NCBI RefSeq assembly: GCF_036884655.1
Contig: NC_088335.1
Location: 47,767,501-47,831,500, forward strand
Direction: 5' to 3'
DNA: 64,000 bases
Source of the DNA: Musa acuminata AAA Group
Lineage: Eukaryota; Streptophyta; Magnoliopsida; Zingiberales; Musaceae
The stretch's first letter is position 1. Each line of letters opens with the position of its first letter. Below, one piece after another: positions 1-20,200 of this stretch. A model generated the notes under the pieces. The model was not told where the DNA came from. It saw nothing but the letters and a program-made list of their open reading frames with translations, and did no database searches. Made by a program: the position numbers and the translations under genes.

Positions 1-8334
<8,334 letters not shown>

Positions 8335-8434
8335 TGGCAGGATCACGAGCCAAGAAACCTCGAACACCTACGAGCGAAGAGGCAGGATCTCAGACCAGAA
8401 GAGGAACCACAGGGACGAAAACGTTAGGGGTTGA

Positions 8435-10930
8435 TCGTCACCTTCGAAGGAGTGGGAGAAGAGGGGGAATGAGACTGGGAATTAGGGCTTCGCGTGTTCG
8501 CCCCTCTTCACTTCCCGACCGGAATGTAAGAGCGAACGCTTAACGAATTCGAAAATTAGGACCGGAACGGGCGGCAGGTCAGTCGTCGGTCTCCATTTAG
8601 TTCGTGTTCGAAGGAACCAAATGACGATAATGCCCCTATGACGAATTAATATTTAATTGACGTTTTCCCACTAAATGCAAATTCAAATGAGATGAAATTA
8701 TCTCAATGCCCATCGAATGAGGATTTGCTTATATGCATGCTTGAGGGCGGTATGGTAATTTGAAAAATCATGTGTTATTCTTTAAACTAATAAATTATTT
8801 TTTAGGTTTTTCACATCAAATCGATGGAGGAATTATTAATAGGAAGGTATTGAAGAACATAAGGAGGAGAATTCTAAAAACAAAGTATGTTGCTCATATG
8901 TTTTGTCATTAAAACTAAATAAAATATAATCCCATAGTAGTAATCATCATTTATTTTATTGCTTGTTTTGAAATATAAAAGCAAAAAAAAAAAAAAAACT
9001 CTTTGCACTCTCCATACGCTAAAATTCTAGTTTCATCCATCATGCCAAAATAGATCATGACAAATTTTCAAGAAATTTCTATGCATGTAGATACTTTGTT
9101 CACTATTTTTTAATACTCCAGCATGTTGTTCTATGAGTGCAATGGATAGTGTGTGGTGGAGTCTGCAAATTCTGGTTCTCATGAATCACATACCATTTTT
9201 ATAAAGACTTTAGAAAGCTATATTAAGTTTATTTTGACTAATTTCATGATTTAAAAAAATACCTCTAGTATAGTTTTGTAGGATTCATTAGCTAAAAAAA
9301 AAAGTTTTGAGAAGAGACTTGATTTTCAAATGTGACAACGATCTGATCGAGGATTATTTCTTGTTAGTGAACCTTTACGCCATGGATAAGGTGTCAACAC
9401 GACTTTGTTCAAATCTCGGATGCACGAGGTTGCCCATGTGGATGCTCGAGTGGTGGAATCGAATGTCAAGTCAAGTTAAGTTTGATCCTTGTCTCTCGAG
9501 TGTGGTATTCTCTCTTCGTGAGTGGCCTGCTTTTTCGTCGTCGGGCCCCTGCACACAGGCCGAGGTCGGGAGGGGAGATTTCTTGACGTCGATCAGGGGG
9601 TTGGTTTTTATACCTACGAATGAGGGTCGATCGTATTTGATCTATTAACGACGATCAACTTCTCGGATGACCGACTTGTACCTCCTGTGTGAGCACCGAT
9701 CGACCTACATGGATCTGCATCGCACGACACTATTCCAAGCTTTTCGGAGTAACTTTGTGCTGTACGCTCATCGTCTCATATGACCTCGGACGTCGTCGAC
9801 ACAATGCATTGAGGCTCCACGTTAGCACTAACATGACTGCTAATTGTTACCATAGGAGTTGTACCAGAATATATCTTATCATTTCCAACACTAATAATTT
9901 ATCTTCTAAATGCGACGTCTAATCTTTCAATTTTCATTTCTTTCTAAATGCCATTATCTTCTTTCATTTATCTTCTAAATGCCATTATTAACACGTTAAA
10001 AATAGATTCGGTGAAATGTTTGACACCGGATGAGATCAGGGTTGCAAAACTTACAAGCTTCGGTTGCTTAATATTCTAATCCTCCATCAGGATAGCAAAC
10101 ATGGATCATCCTATCAAGCTGGGCTGAGAATTATGTTCTTCACTCGGGAATGACAGAAACATAACAAATGGAAGAATCATGGACGGATAGGACAAGTGTT
10201 TTCTTTCCTTTCTCCATCATCCTTTCAGCGATGGTGAGAGAGCTACAGGAGGAGAGACTGACTGAATTCTCCATGCATCCAGCATGATGAAAAGTGGGTC
10301 AAACGACAGCTCTTGCACGCAGTAGATGGAGACATGGCTTGCACTGAGTTGGACAGGAAAGATGAGGGCCACATCAGGAGAAACCTGCCTGCAGCATTAA
10401 TCCGCAGGCATCCACAGATTGGAGGCCTCGAGGTAACTTGGCGTATCAAACTCAAAGAAAATTTAGGATAATCATATCAGAGCAAATCATATTTTCATTG
10501 AGCAACATAAACATAAAGTTATTATTGATATTATCATTGTCAATTTCTTTTCCACTGCAACTTTCTCCCCACTACTAACACATGAGAAGGCTTTTAGCTA
10601 CCAAAAACACAAAGTTTAAGTTACTGAAAAAGCAATAGAAAAACCCACAAATTCTATAAAAATACTAAAACAGTGAGTCAAACACACTCTAGTTTGCAAA
10701 GAAATGTGCCTTACTCTTTTGATTTGGTCATTAACGTGTGTAGATGCTGATAAGAATCCATAACGTGGAAGCTACAACAATGTTTGAGTTATATTGATTT
10801 ATATTCACCACAAGTTCTGAACAAAGGAAAAAAAATTTTGTGAACCAATTCAAGTGCAAAGCAATTGATTGCCAGTAATTAAGATCCTTGTGCTATTTAT
10901 TCATGTACTATTTTATCGTGCTATATACCT
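8435..10930. other. Intergenic region with decayed repeat
   Basis: Upstream flank of the KIN-4 gene. From 8,640 to 9,300 it is AT-rich. Between about 9,310 and 9,880 the base composition jumps to GC-rich with GTCGGGCCCCTGCACACAGG and AGGTCGGGAGGGG-like words, resembling the leader of a decayed LTR element. The longest frame there (113 codons) has no recognisable domain. From 9,900 to 10,930 nothing is recognised. No gene is called. Confidence 0.5.
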
Positions 10931-11237
10931 CGCTGGCTAATGTGGGTCCCATAGGCGAAGCCAGGTGGGCAGGTCACACGGGTGAACAGAAACTGGGTAA
11001 GCAAAACGTTGATCTTGTTCTTAGGTGGGACCGGGTGTTCAAATACTCACTTACCGTACGCTTTACCTGGCTTGCTCCCTGTGCAGTCCCCACACGAGAA
11101 GCTATTGCTTTGACCAATCAAAAGGCGGGCACGTGTGATGGTGACGGGGTAATGAGTAGCTAAAGAGTTTATCTTATTTTCGGGTGAAACGTATAAGCCG
11201 AAAACTGACTCATTATCGAAGTTACCGTGATTGCTTC

Positions 11238-11650
11238 GTATGGGCCCCATAGAACAAGCAACGCTACTGTCTAAGAAAAAGGCGGGTAAGGGAACGGGAA
11301 AGGCCGAAATAAGTAACGAAAATATTGATCTTATTTTTGTGTTAACATCAGGCGAGGCGCCGACGTGGCAGTTTCTTGCGTCGCAATTCTAAGCCGTGAT
11401 TGGACGGGCAATCAACTAAAATATTAGCTACATCGGTCCCACCACAGTGAACCGTTGATCTCAAAAATCAAACGGTCGAAAAATCGTCGCATATGGTCGT
11501 ATATGCGCGACTCCACCGCATACTATCTCGTCCACCTTTCGTGTGCTCTACATGTGACCCGCTGATTGGACGGGAGAGATCACCGGGGGAGCGCGTTTCC
11601 TGGGATAAGCTCGCGGTTAGAAGCCATACTAATATCCTTACCTGGATTGC
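11238..11650. repeat. Promoter repeat, copy A (~415-bp unit)
   Basis: First well-preserved copy of a promoter-proximal tandem unit. Landmarks in order: ATGGGCCCCAT, AAAGGCGGG, TATTGATCTTA, GGCGAGGCGCCGACGTGGCA, TTGCGTCGCAATT, GTGATTGGAC, CGTCGCATA and ATATGCGCGACTCCA, then GCGCGTTTC. All but the first few recur 415 bp downstream in the same order. A weaker partial copy (GTGGGTCCCAT, AAAAGGCGGG, TTGATCTTG) lies at about 10,938-11,160. Confidence 0.85.
11359..11369 (+). promoter_or_regulatory. Fused DRE/CRT and ABRE core, copy A
   Basis: GCCGAC (drought/cold-responsive DREB/CBF core) runs straight into ACGTGGC (ABRE/G-box-type bZIP site), sharing AC. Both words are seen; the role is inferred from known cis elements. 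Confidence 0.5.
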
Positions 11651-11773
11651 TTTATGTGGGTCCCCCGAAAAAAGCATCGTGGCTTCCAATCAAAAGTTGG
11701 GCGGCTGTTCGGCTAATCTAAAAATTGGTAATTGAAGTATTGATCTTAATTTTGAATTAACGTTCGGCGAGGC

Positions 11774-11784
11774 GCCGACGTGGC
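11774..11784 (+). promoter_or_regulatory. Fused DRE/CRT and ABRE core, copy B
   Basis: Same GCCGACGTGGC compound site as copy A, unchanged although the surrounding copies have diverged. It lies about 275 bp upstream of the TATA box. Confidence 0.5.
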
Positions 11785-12050
11785 AGTTCCTTGCGTCGCA
11801 ATTATACGCAGTGATTGGACCGGTAATCCTGCCTTCAAAAAATACGTTGAGTCGGCCTCATCACATATCTACCGTCGATCTCAATATCGGACGGATGAAA
11901 AAGCGTCGCATACGGTCGCATATGCGCGACTCCACGGGAAACGACATAGTCCACCTTCCAGATTCGTGCAGCCTTAACGGGGCCCGCTGATTCGACGGGA
12001 GCGATCACCGAGGGAAGCGCGTTCTCGGGGATAAGCCACGGTCAGAGAGC

Positions 12051-12056
12051 TATAAA
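12051..12056 (+). promoter_or_regulatory. TATA box of the 12.5-kb gene
   Basis: TATAAA in the context AGAGCTATAAACCAG, followed about 60 bp downstream by a 20-bp CT tract (12,111-12,130) typical of plant 5' leaders. Transcription is expected to begin near 12,080. Confidence 0.65.
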
Positions 12057-12164
12057 CCAGCGGACGACGACGACGCGGTGGGGAGTCGCACCCCACCTCA
12101 ATCGCTAGCCTCTCTCTCTCTCTCTCTCTCGCCTAATCTCTCTTCGTCCGAGGCTCTTATCCTC

Positions 12165-12647
12165 ATGTGGGATTGTGACTCTAATCAGCACACAATAAAG
12201 CTTGCTTTTTGATTTGGATTTCTTTTCCGAGACGCATCTCTCGCGGTTTCTTTAGGAGTTCTATTTGCAATACTTGTGGATTTATATTTATTCTTGTTCT
12301 ATTCGGAAGAAGATCTTTTGTGGATTCATATTTATTCTTGTTTCGATTCGTATCGTTCAGAAGATTTCGATTTTGTTGATGGTTAGCGTGAGAAAAGAAA
12401 ATTCAGATTTTTCTGATCCTAAAGAGGTGATTTTGTTGGAAAGTCATTGACTTTGATCTTTCTTCGGCAAAAAATTGGTCTTTTGATGGTCGAGTTCTCC
12501 AAAAGGTGTCTTCTCTTAGTTTGGGCAAGCCGAGAGAAAAATGTCGGTGTCTTTTACGAGTTTCGCCTTCTGGATTTGGGGTGGGAAAGATCAGGAATCC
12601 CCCAATCCGTCCCTAATTTCCTCTCCCGAATTGCCTTGGGGATTTAA
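12165..12647 (+). other. Three upstream ORFs in the leader
   Basis: If the leader is unspliced it contains ATGs at 12,165 (15 codons, stop at 12,210-12,212), 12,379 (23 codons, stop ending 12,450) and 12,486 (53 codons, stop ending 12,647). The last overlaps the main ATG at 12,541 out of frame, so it would oppose main-frame initiation. A 5'-UTR intron could remove some or all of them. Confidence 0.45.
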
Positions 12648-13908
12648 GGAGCAGGATTACTTAAGATTTCCATCAGCTAATGGTGCCGGAATAAGAACCA
12701 GTTCGAGGAGAGTTAAGAAGAAGCGGCAGAGCCGGGAGGAGCGGCGGATCGATAAAGAGTATGACATCGTCCTTGTGCCCTCGGATGGCGGATGCATGTC
12801 GGGGTCCGAGTCTGATGACTCGGATTGGTCGATTGGGTGGTTGGAACCTCATGACCCCGAGTTCCAGAGCGACAGCGACTCGGAGAACTGCAGCTTCGCC
12901 GTCTTGGTCCCGTGTTATGGCCGTGGTCGTAGTGAGCAGGCGGAGAGCTCCAAGTCCCGTGTCTTGGGAGCTGTCGATCGCATGGATGATCGTCATTCTG
13001 GTGAGTCAAAATGCTGATCTCATTCGAAGATCTTAAACCAATCCAGGAACCATTTGGTTGCACAAACAACATTCCTTTCCCTCTGTTACATTGCATCAAA
13101 GACAACATTTTTTTTGGTGCTGATGAAGTTACTGCATCCTTTCTTGTTGTTTCTGCCCTTAGTTTATGTTGGTCTTTTTCTCCTAACAATGCTCAACTGC
13201 ATCACTATTGCAGTCTATGCCCTCTTTGCATGTCGAAATTAGATTGGAATTTCCACATGGTCTCACTACATCCAATACACCACTAGTACAATCATTGTAG
13301 TTCAACTTTTTCTTGTAAGAACTATTTGATTTTTTCTTCTTCTTGCAAAGTTTTTTTTTGTGAATGGCATATAATATTTTTCTATTTGGTACAATGTTGA
13401 TTTATCCCTGTATATCTTTATTTTTCTTTGAATTTAATGAAAATCTTGCTTATTCTAAATGCATGGGATCTTGCTGAAGGCTTTTGGGAGTTAATAACTC
13501 ATGACTAAAATTTTATTCCTAGCTTAAGTAGTTAGATAGTTTACTAGTGGATTTCAATTGAAAATGATATATGTTATTGATGGTTATTCTAATGCTGTTT
13601 CCAATTTAGATGTTGCAGATGGCAAGAAGTGCATAGAAGAATGTCTTTCTTCTCTCCAAAGCAACTGACTTTGTGGAAACTAATCATGACTAATCTTTTT
13701 CTTCTTAGCTTGAATTAGATAGATTTTTGCTAGATTTGTAGCAGAAATGCGTATTGATCGCTTTCTTCTGTCCCTGATGCATACTAGATGATTTCCATTG
13801 AAGATGCTATATGTTATTGGTTCTTATTCTGATGCTGTTTCCAATTTAAATGTTGCAGATGGCAAGAATTACATAGAAGAATGGCTTTCTTCTCTCCAAA
13901 GCAACTGA
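12541..13908 (+). CDS. Conserved acidic plant protein of unknown function, two alternative last exons
   Basis: Exon 1 is 12,541-13,000 (153 codons plus 1 nt) with a GTGAGT donor. The last exon is either 13,619-13,668 or 13,859-13,908; both follow TGTTGCAG, keep phase and end in SSLQSN-stop, giving 169 residues either way. Visible parts: an N-terminal FWIWGGKD segment, a basic patch RRVKKKRQSREERR, then the conserved-looking core EYDIVLVPSDGGCMSGSESD, DSDWSIGWLEPH and SFAVLVPCYGRGR. I recognise this pattern from uncharacterised plant proteins with no established role. No signal peptide or membrane segment is seen; the acidic, Ser-rich core and basic patch would suit a nuclear or cytosolic adaptor (inference). 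Copy 2 of the last exon (NYIEEWLSSLQ) looks ancestral; copy 1 has CIEECLSSLQ. Confidence 0.8.
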
Positions 13909-13920
13909 CTTTGCGGAAAT
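13500..13920 (+). repeat. Tandem duplication of the terminal exon and its acceptor
   Basis: Two copies exactly 240 bp apart at the exon (13,619 and 13,859). Shared blocks include CATGACTAA, GATTTC-ATTGAA-ATG-TATATGTTATTG, TTCTAATGCTGTTTCC or its variant, TTGCAGATGGCAAGAA, and GCAACTGACTTTG-GGAAA after the stop. Divergence of the intronic parts shows that the duplication is not recent. Confidence 0.9.
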
Positions 13921-14551
13921 TTACTGATAGCTTCGCCTTATAAGGTGTGCCGAAGACCATAAGCTGTGATTAACCTATAGTTAAACCGAGCGAAAAAAAA
14001 AGAAAAAAAAAAGGAAAAGTTTCATGGCAAACAAAAATTCTGCTGGAATCGATTCGCGATGTTGTTTATTACGGCGTGGTAGAACATCCCAAAGGTTCAG
14101 ATCATTTTGAATTTGGTTTATTCTTTATCATCCCCTTGCTCGCGATATCTAGATTGGTGATTTTCACTATTGCATCATGTACATATGGGTGTAAATAATG
14201 TAAATACTGCTGTAAATATGGAACCATCCTTTGCCAATTTTGCTGTGAATGTAATGCTTTAGGAAGGCCAAATTGGTTGAATTCCTGTTGCTGAGATGGT
14301 TCATTTGTCTGTAAAATAAAGAGCGTTTATTATCATCTTTTATACCTTTTCTTTGCACGTAATTGGTTGTGATGAAGGTCAAATTTGTTCTGCTAGTGTT
14401 GAATCTATTGTTTGCACAGCCTCTTGAATTGGACATGGTCAACTTGTTTGGTGCAGTGCTACGTTTCTTATGTGCTGAAATCAGAAATTTCAATCAGCTT
14501 TGTGGCCAGTTTGTATATACGAGTAGAATCATCATCATCTCATCACTTCGA

Positions 14552-15160
14552 GCTAATTACAAGTAATTTTTATAGTTACGACGATGAAAATATGAAAACG
14601 ATGGATAAAAAGATAATTTTATTATCATAATTATATTTTTGATGATTGCTGATTATGATGTCGTTGGGAGTTTGGGTGATTGCTGTAGATAAGAATGGAT
14701 AACAATGACGAGAGGTGACGAAAAGAATGATATAGATGTCGACGCTATGTTTCTATCTTGGCATTACTCAACTATAGCGTTGTCAGCACAAATGCAAATG
14801 CAGAACGATGCCACTCTACATTTGCATCAGTGTTGACACAATTATCGAGTGACGCCGATGTATATGTAGAGCATGTCGTCCATTTCCTTCTCTCCATTTG
14901 TCTCACCTCTCGTGATCACTCTCTTTTTTCATTTATCCGTCGCTCCCAGTAGTATCATTGTCCATCACGATAAAAAAATATAACTAGGATGTTGAAATTA
15001 TCTTTTTATCAATCATTTTTATTATTCTATCTGTACCGAGAACATTAGGATAAATAAAGTTATTTATTTTACTTTTATAGAATTTTAATATAAAATTTTT
15101 AATTCTAAAAACCGAAACACTAAAATGATATAATTATAAAATATAATATATAATTAGCCC
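14552..15160. mobile_element. MITE-like inverted-repeat element, copy 1
   Basis: Bounded by AGCTAATTAC on the left and TATATAATTAGCCC on the right (inverted GGGCTAATTATATA). Its right end, read in reverse complement, matches the left end of the element at 15,596 over about 100 bp (GGCTAATTATATATTA ... TTTCG-TTTTTA ... AAAATAAA). The interior has no coding capacity. The left end is less well conserved. No target duplication was identified. Confidence 0.55.
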
Positions 15161-15595
15161 CATCACTCCACGCAATCCCCCACGTTGGATGGTCATTCGG
15201 TCAAACAAGTGCTACGCTGTCCAAGAGGATTTGAATCTATAGCCTCTTTAAAGAGACTCGAATACTTTAATCGTCCAATCTAATCGACGTCAGCTTACAA
15301 TCTATCACGATTGACCTGATACGCTATTCTAAGGTGGCGTTCATTACTTGTGGGGCATTTTGTATTATGAGATATGATGGTTTGACTTGTTATAAGTGTT
15401 CGATGAATATATCTTGGAATAAATATTTCGATGAATAAGTTCATCGATTAGAATAAGCATTCCGATGAGATGCATAAGCTATAATGATGTGTCTTCAACT
15501 ATTGTCGACGTGAAACTGTATTTTGGATGTTATGCTCGAGTACAAAATCAAACTCAAACTCCGCTTGAGTATAAAATCAAAGATGACACCTATGA

Positions 15596-16177
15596 GGCTA
15601 ATTATATATTACCATTTACGATTAGTTACCTTTAGTATTTCGATTTTTATATTTTTAAAAAATTATATTTATATCTCTATAGTTACAAAAATAAAATATT
15701 TAAATTTATTTATTATAATATTATTAATTTTACTAATAAAAACATAAAAATAAAGGACAAAAAAAGATAATTTTAACATTTCAATTAGTGATGGTAGACA
15801 ACATTGGTGGTGGTAAACACGATGTCATTAGGAGCCGCGATGAAGAGAATGACGACAAGAAATGAGGACCGCCGATAACTATGTTGGAATCGACATAAAT
15901 GTAGAGCAACCGTCACCTCTCATCATCACTCTCCTTATCCATAACAATCACTCGTGGTCCTTGATATCATCGTCCACCACTATCAACGTCATTCATTATC
16001 ATCAAATAGAATGTTAAAATTATCTTTTTATTTTTTATGATAAAATTGATAATGTTAGGATAAATATATATAGATATTTTATTTTAATATTTATAGGGAT
16101 ATCAATATAACTTTTCAAAGTACAGGATTGAGATATTAAAGTTAACTAACTAAATGAGATGATATATAATTAATCCC
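15596..16177. mobile_element. MITE-like inverted-repeat element, copy 2
   Basis: Left end GGCTAATTATATATTACC; right end in reverse complement GGGATTAATTATATATC. Subterminal sequence is also inverted-related for about 100 bp (AGTTA...TTTAGTATTTCGA against AGTTA...TTTAATATCTCAA). The interior is shared with copy 1 in style (AAAAAGATAATTTTA, GACGACAAGA, CTCATCATCACTCTC). Non-coding, so a non-autonomous DNA transposon is the likely class. Confidence 0.6.
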
Positions 16178-17271
16178 TCGAATCAGAGAGATAAAGAGAG
16201 AGAAAGACTCATCTTCCACCACCGATCTGACACAGCGTTGGGATTCCTCAACCGCACACCAAGAGCAACGATACCTATGATAGGGTCAGCTGATCCGACG
16301 ACAGCGTACGGATTTCCGGTTCTCACAAGCGAGGAACAATAAACAAGTTGGATTCTGATTTGATTTGAAACCAACGAATAGTTTGGTTCCCATTTGAATC
16401 GAACTGTAATCAAGAATTAGGAGTCCACAACGAGGGAGTTAGTACAATGAAAAACTGCAATGATAAATCAAGGATGGACCAATTACTTCCTCCAACAAGT
16501 GAATTCAAGAGGAGCTTGCTGAAGTCGCAATAACTGGGAAGCTCCTTTTGTTAGATAGGATCTAAATTGAAAGCCGAGTAAAAGCTTCTACTTCTGCGAC
16601 ATCATCTACAGAAATACTATTTGTTTCTACCCAACAAAATTCACAGTTGTGCATAGAAATTGCATGTTCATATTTAACAAACACTACATACATACAACCT
16701 AGTATGGAACACAAACTGATTCGCTAAGAGACATGAATAGGTTTGTCAACTTAGCATCTCTTTTTCGCAACTACTGATCACAACATACCACACAAGGAGA
16801 CATCACAACCATGTTGCAAGCGATGAACAAGATGATAAATTCACCAGCAACACCAAAGTTACACCGATGAAAATGATTGTTCAAGTGAGACCCAATACAG
16901 AAGATTTGAAAGATAGTCACTATCAAGCCATGCACTAATGTTTAATTGCACAGTGCCACTATAGTTTCTGACCTCATTATATGACTACAATCACGAACTA
17001 CTGCATTTTTTTTTAAATGAATAGGCATCAGAAACACACTAAAACTTGCTTTGTGAGATGACGACTGGAAACATATCGGCCAGAGAAAAAAATGAAAACC
17101 CCTTTTAATTAGAGGCATAAATCCTTGTTTGATTGCCGTACAAAGTGATTAGTACTGGATACGCAATAACTCGGAGAATATTGTTGTCTACAGACACAGA
17201 CTCTAAGGCTACTGAAGAAGATTTGACAAACATTAACAATTTACGAAACTGAGAGAGATATAACCTGCAGC
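16178..17271. other. Intergenic and probable RBM25 3' UTR
   Basis: No gene recognised. The stretch next to 17,272 should contain the 3' untranslated region of the minus-strand RBM25 gene. The 76-codon minus frame at 16,183-16,413 ends in an SLSLSLSL run from a GA repeat and looks like chance. Confidence 0.5.
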
Positions 17272-20200
17272 CTAGGATTTTGATTTCACAGATAAGCCGG
17301 TTTCGACTTTCTTGATTTCGAATATCAACATTCTCCACATTTTGAGGACGAACATTTCTGCCTCGTCATCCAGAATAGACTGAAGCATTTCTAGCATTGT
17401 CGATGCTTGTATGTGATCTTTGATACAAGAAACAATATAGTCCACCAAAGTAGCTTCCTCCTCTCCAAGAAACTCGGTTATCTTCTTTGAAATCCATGGT
17501 CTCATCCTCTCATGCAACTCATGCTGTGGATATCAAGGTATATATCATTAACAATGAAAAAAACCAAGCAGCTAGAGAACTGCATAATGAAGACAAACAA
17601 AGGATCGTCCAAGTTCATCTATGATAGGCATAAGTTCCCTTTAACTCCAAATATTTTTTGCTCCATCTATTTCAAACAAAATATTGTAGTGTACTGAAAC
17701 AGGCCAGCAACCAATATGCACCAAACTTTCACTCACCTACTTAATCATATTCTAGACAAGTGAAGCATAAAGATCTTTTGCTATATCTATTTCAAACAAA
17801 ATACTATAGTACTGAAACAGGTCAACAACGAAGAAGCACCAAAACTCACTCACTGACCTAATCATATTCTAGATTAGAGAAGCATAAAGACCATGTAATC
17901 CCCTGATCACCATGAATTAAAAAAGATAATCTAATAAGAATTTACATTCACAACATCTGAGAGGCAAGCAAAAACTCTTCAGCAAGAGCAATTCTATTAG
18001 GATATCATATAAGATAACATCTTACCTTGTCGTACACATCCCAATTAATTTCATAGACAAACAGCTCTTCCTTAGTCTTCGGGATCATGTCGATCAACTG
18101 CTTCGCATCCAAAAGCTTCTTGTTTTCAGTTTTTTGCTTATCTTCTCGACCCTTTTCCCGATCAACATTCTTTTCATGCATCTTCTCCCTGCTTTCATCT
18201 TTGAAACGACTACTGTCATCATCATTACGATCTCGCTCTCTCAGGCTCAGTTTGTCACTAGAACGTCTATTTCTTTCCCTATCCACGTCAGACTTCTCCT
18301 CTTTTGGGTTGACACCAGAGATGCGCTTTGCGAATTCAGAAGCAGCCACCAAATTTGGTTGTGGTGCAGATGCATTTATCTGGACAGCCTGTAGTTCTTC
18401 GGTGGAGTAATCAATTGGCACAAGTGGTCTCATTTTTTTCTCATCCACATCCTCATCATCCTCCTCATGGAAAACAGAGGGAACAGTTGTTCGTTTTCCT
18501 GAGCCTATTAGACCAAACCCAAGTTTCCGAGCTGGAATATTGTTGTTCTGCTTGGTGTCTGAGGTTGCAACTGGCACCATATTAAGGTCATCAGCACTGC
18601 TGTTTCTAAAAATTCCATCTACTGTCATAAAAAATAATTTTGTAATTATAAAGGACATACAACAGTAAAACAACCATAATAAATAAAATTCAAAAACTAA
18701 CCATTATTAATAGTGTTTCCAGAAACCTCAGTAGCTTGGACTGAAGCAATTTGCTTTATTTCAACAAAATTCTCTTCTTCTTGCACAATAGGATTTTCAT
18801 CCTCAATAATCATCTGATCAGGAGACCTTGAGTCAAGTTTTAATTGCTGCTCCTCCAATGCCCTCCTCTTAGCCTCAGAAATTTCCTCCTCTTCTTTCGA
18901 TCTATCATCCAAATCCTCTTCCTTCTCCCGCTGCCTCTTTCTCCTTCTCTCCTCAAGTATAACACTCCTGCGTCTTCTTTTCCTTGAGTCATCATCGTCA
19001 TCACCACTACTTTCCTCTTCCTGCCGCAAAATCTCTCGCCGACGTTCCCGTTCTCTTTCCTTCTCCCGTTCCTTCTCATACTGACGCTGGTACTCTTTTT
19101 CTCGCTCTCTAGATTCCCACTCCTTCAGACGGTCCTTGTACAATCGCTCAGCCTCCCTTACCTTCAAATCCCTTTCCCTCTCCCTTCTAACTCTCTCTCT
19201 TTCTCGTTCTCGCTCAACTCTCTCTAGCTCCCTTTCCTTATCCCGTTTCAAGTCACGCTCTCTATCTCTTTCTCTGTTCCTATCATGCCTCCTAGATTTA
19301 TCAGGTGAACTGGTTTCAGGCTTGTCACTTTCAGTTCCAGGCTTGTTTTCACTTGTGGTTTCATCATCATTTTTATCTTCAGCAGCATCTGCATTAAAAC
19401 GTTTTCTTATTTGTTGCTAAAAGAATACCAACAAGGATAGCAAGTAACAGGAAATTCTCCAATTATACCAGCAAAACTACACATTAAACTAAACTTACCA
19501 CTTCTGACAACATCAATATCAGAATCCCCATCCCTCGATTTGGAACCTACTTCACATGTCGACTTAGCAGACCCATCTATAGGTGGGGGAGGCAATGGTT
19601 TGTTCTTTAATCTCTCCTCTATCATATTTGTTAGCTTCTCTAGAGCTTCTCTGTCAGCCTCACGGTCTTCATCTGTGACGATACCAAATTTCTTGCTGCT
19701 ATCCTGGTTTTCGTTATCCCCAGAATCTTCTGAATCTTTCTTGGTTCCTTCTTCAACTGGTTTTGTAGGATCTTGTGTTTCAGAACCTTCTTTACTATTA
19801 CTTTCCTTTGCAGGACCTCCAGTTTCTGCTTCTTTAATCTTCTCCCTTTTCTTTTCAACATATCGCTCAAGATATTCCCTGGTGGCTTGGTTTATATTCA
19901 GCTGAACATGTAAGAGATCACGTTAATCAATCAAACCAGGATTTAAATTATGGAGAACTTGAATGCACGAAAAATGCAAATCATGGGTATGAATGCAACA
20001 AGTCATGTATAAATCTTTGTAACTCATCCAGCACAACTCACACCACTTTAATAATAAAGCACTGTAAATCCAACAAATCAACTACTAGTTTACTTCAAGG
20101 CCACAAACTAAGCTCAAAAGTTATCATAATTTTAATCTCATACTAAATACTCAGCAACCTCTAACCAAGTTATACAAATCCATCCAAGTGAATGGACTCC

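Larger units (their letters stand above)
11655..12057. repeat. Promoter repeat, copy B, carrying the TATA box
   Basis: Second copy of the unit, offset 415 bp from copy A (TATTGATCT at 11,323 and 11,738; GGCGAGGCGC at 11,351 and 11,766). Divergence by scattered substitutions shows that it is not an assembly duplicate. Its downstream end has become the core promoter of the gene starting at 12,541. Confidence 0.85.

Noticed and set aside
9307..9648. 113-codon plus-strand frame in a GC-rich patch
   Set aside because: No ATG at its start and no domain; the patch looks like repeat or LTR-leader DNA.
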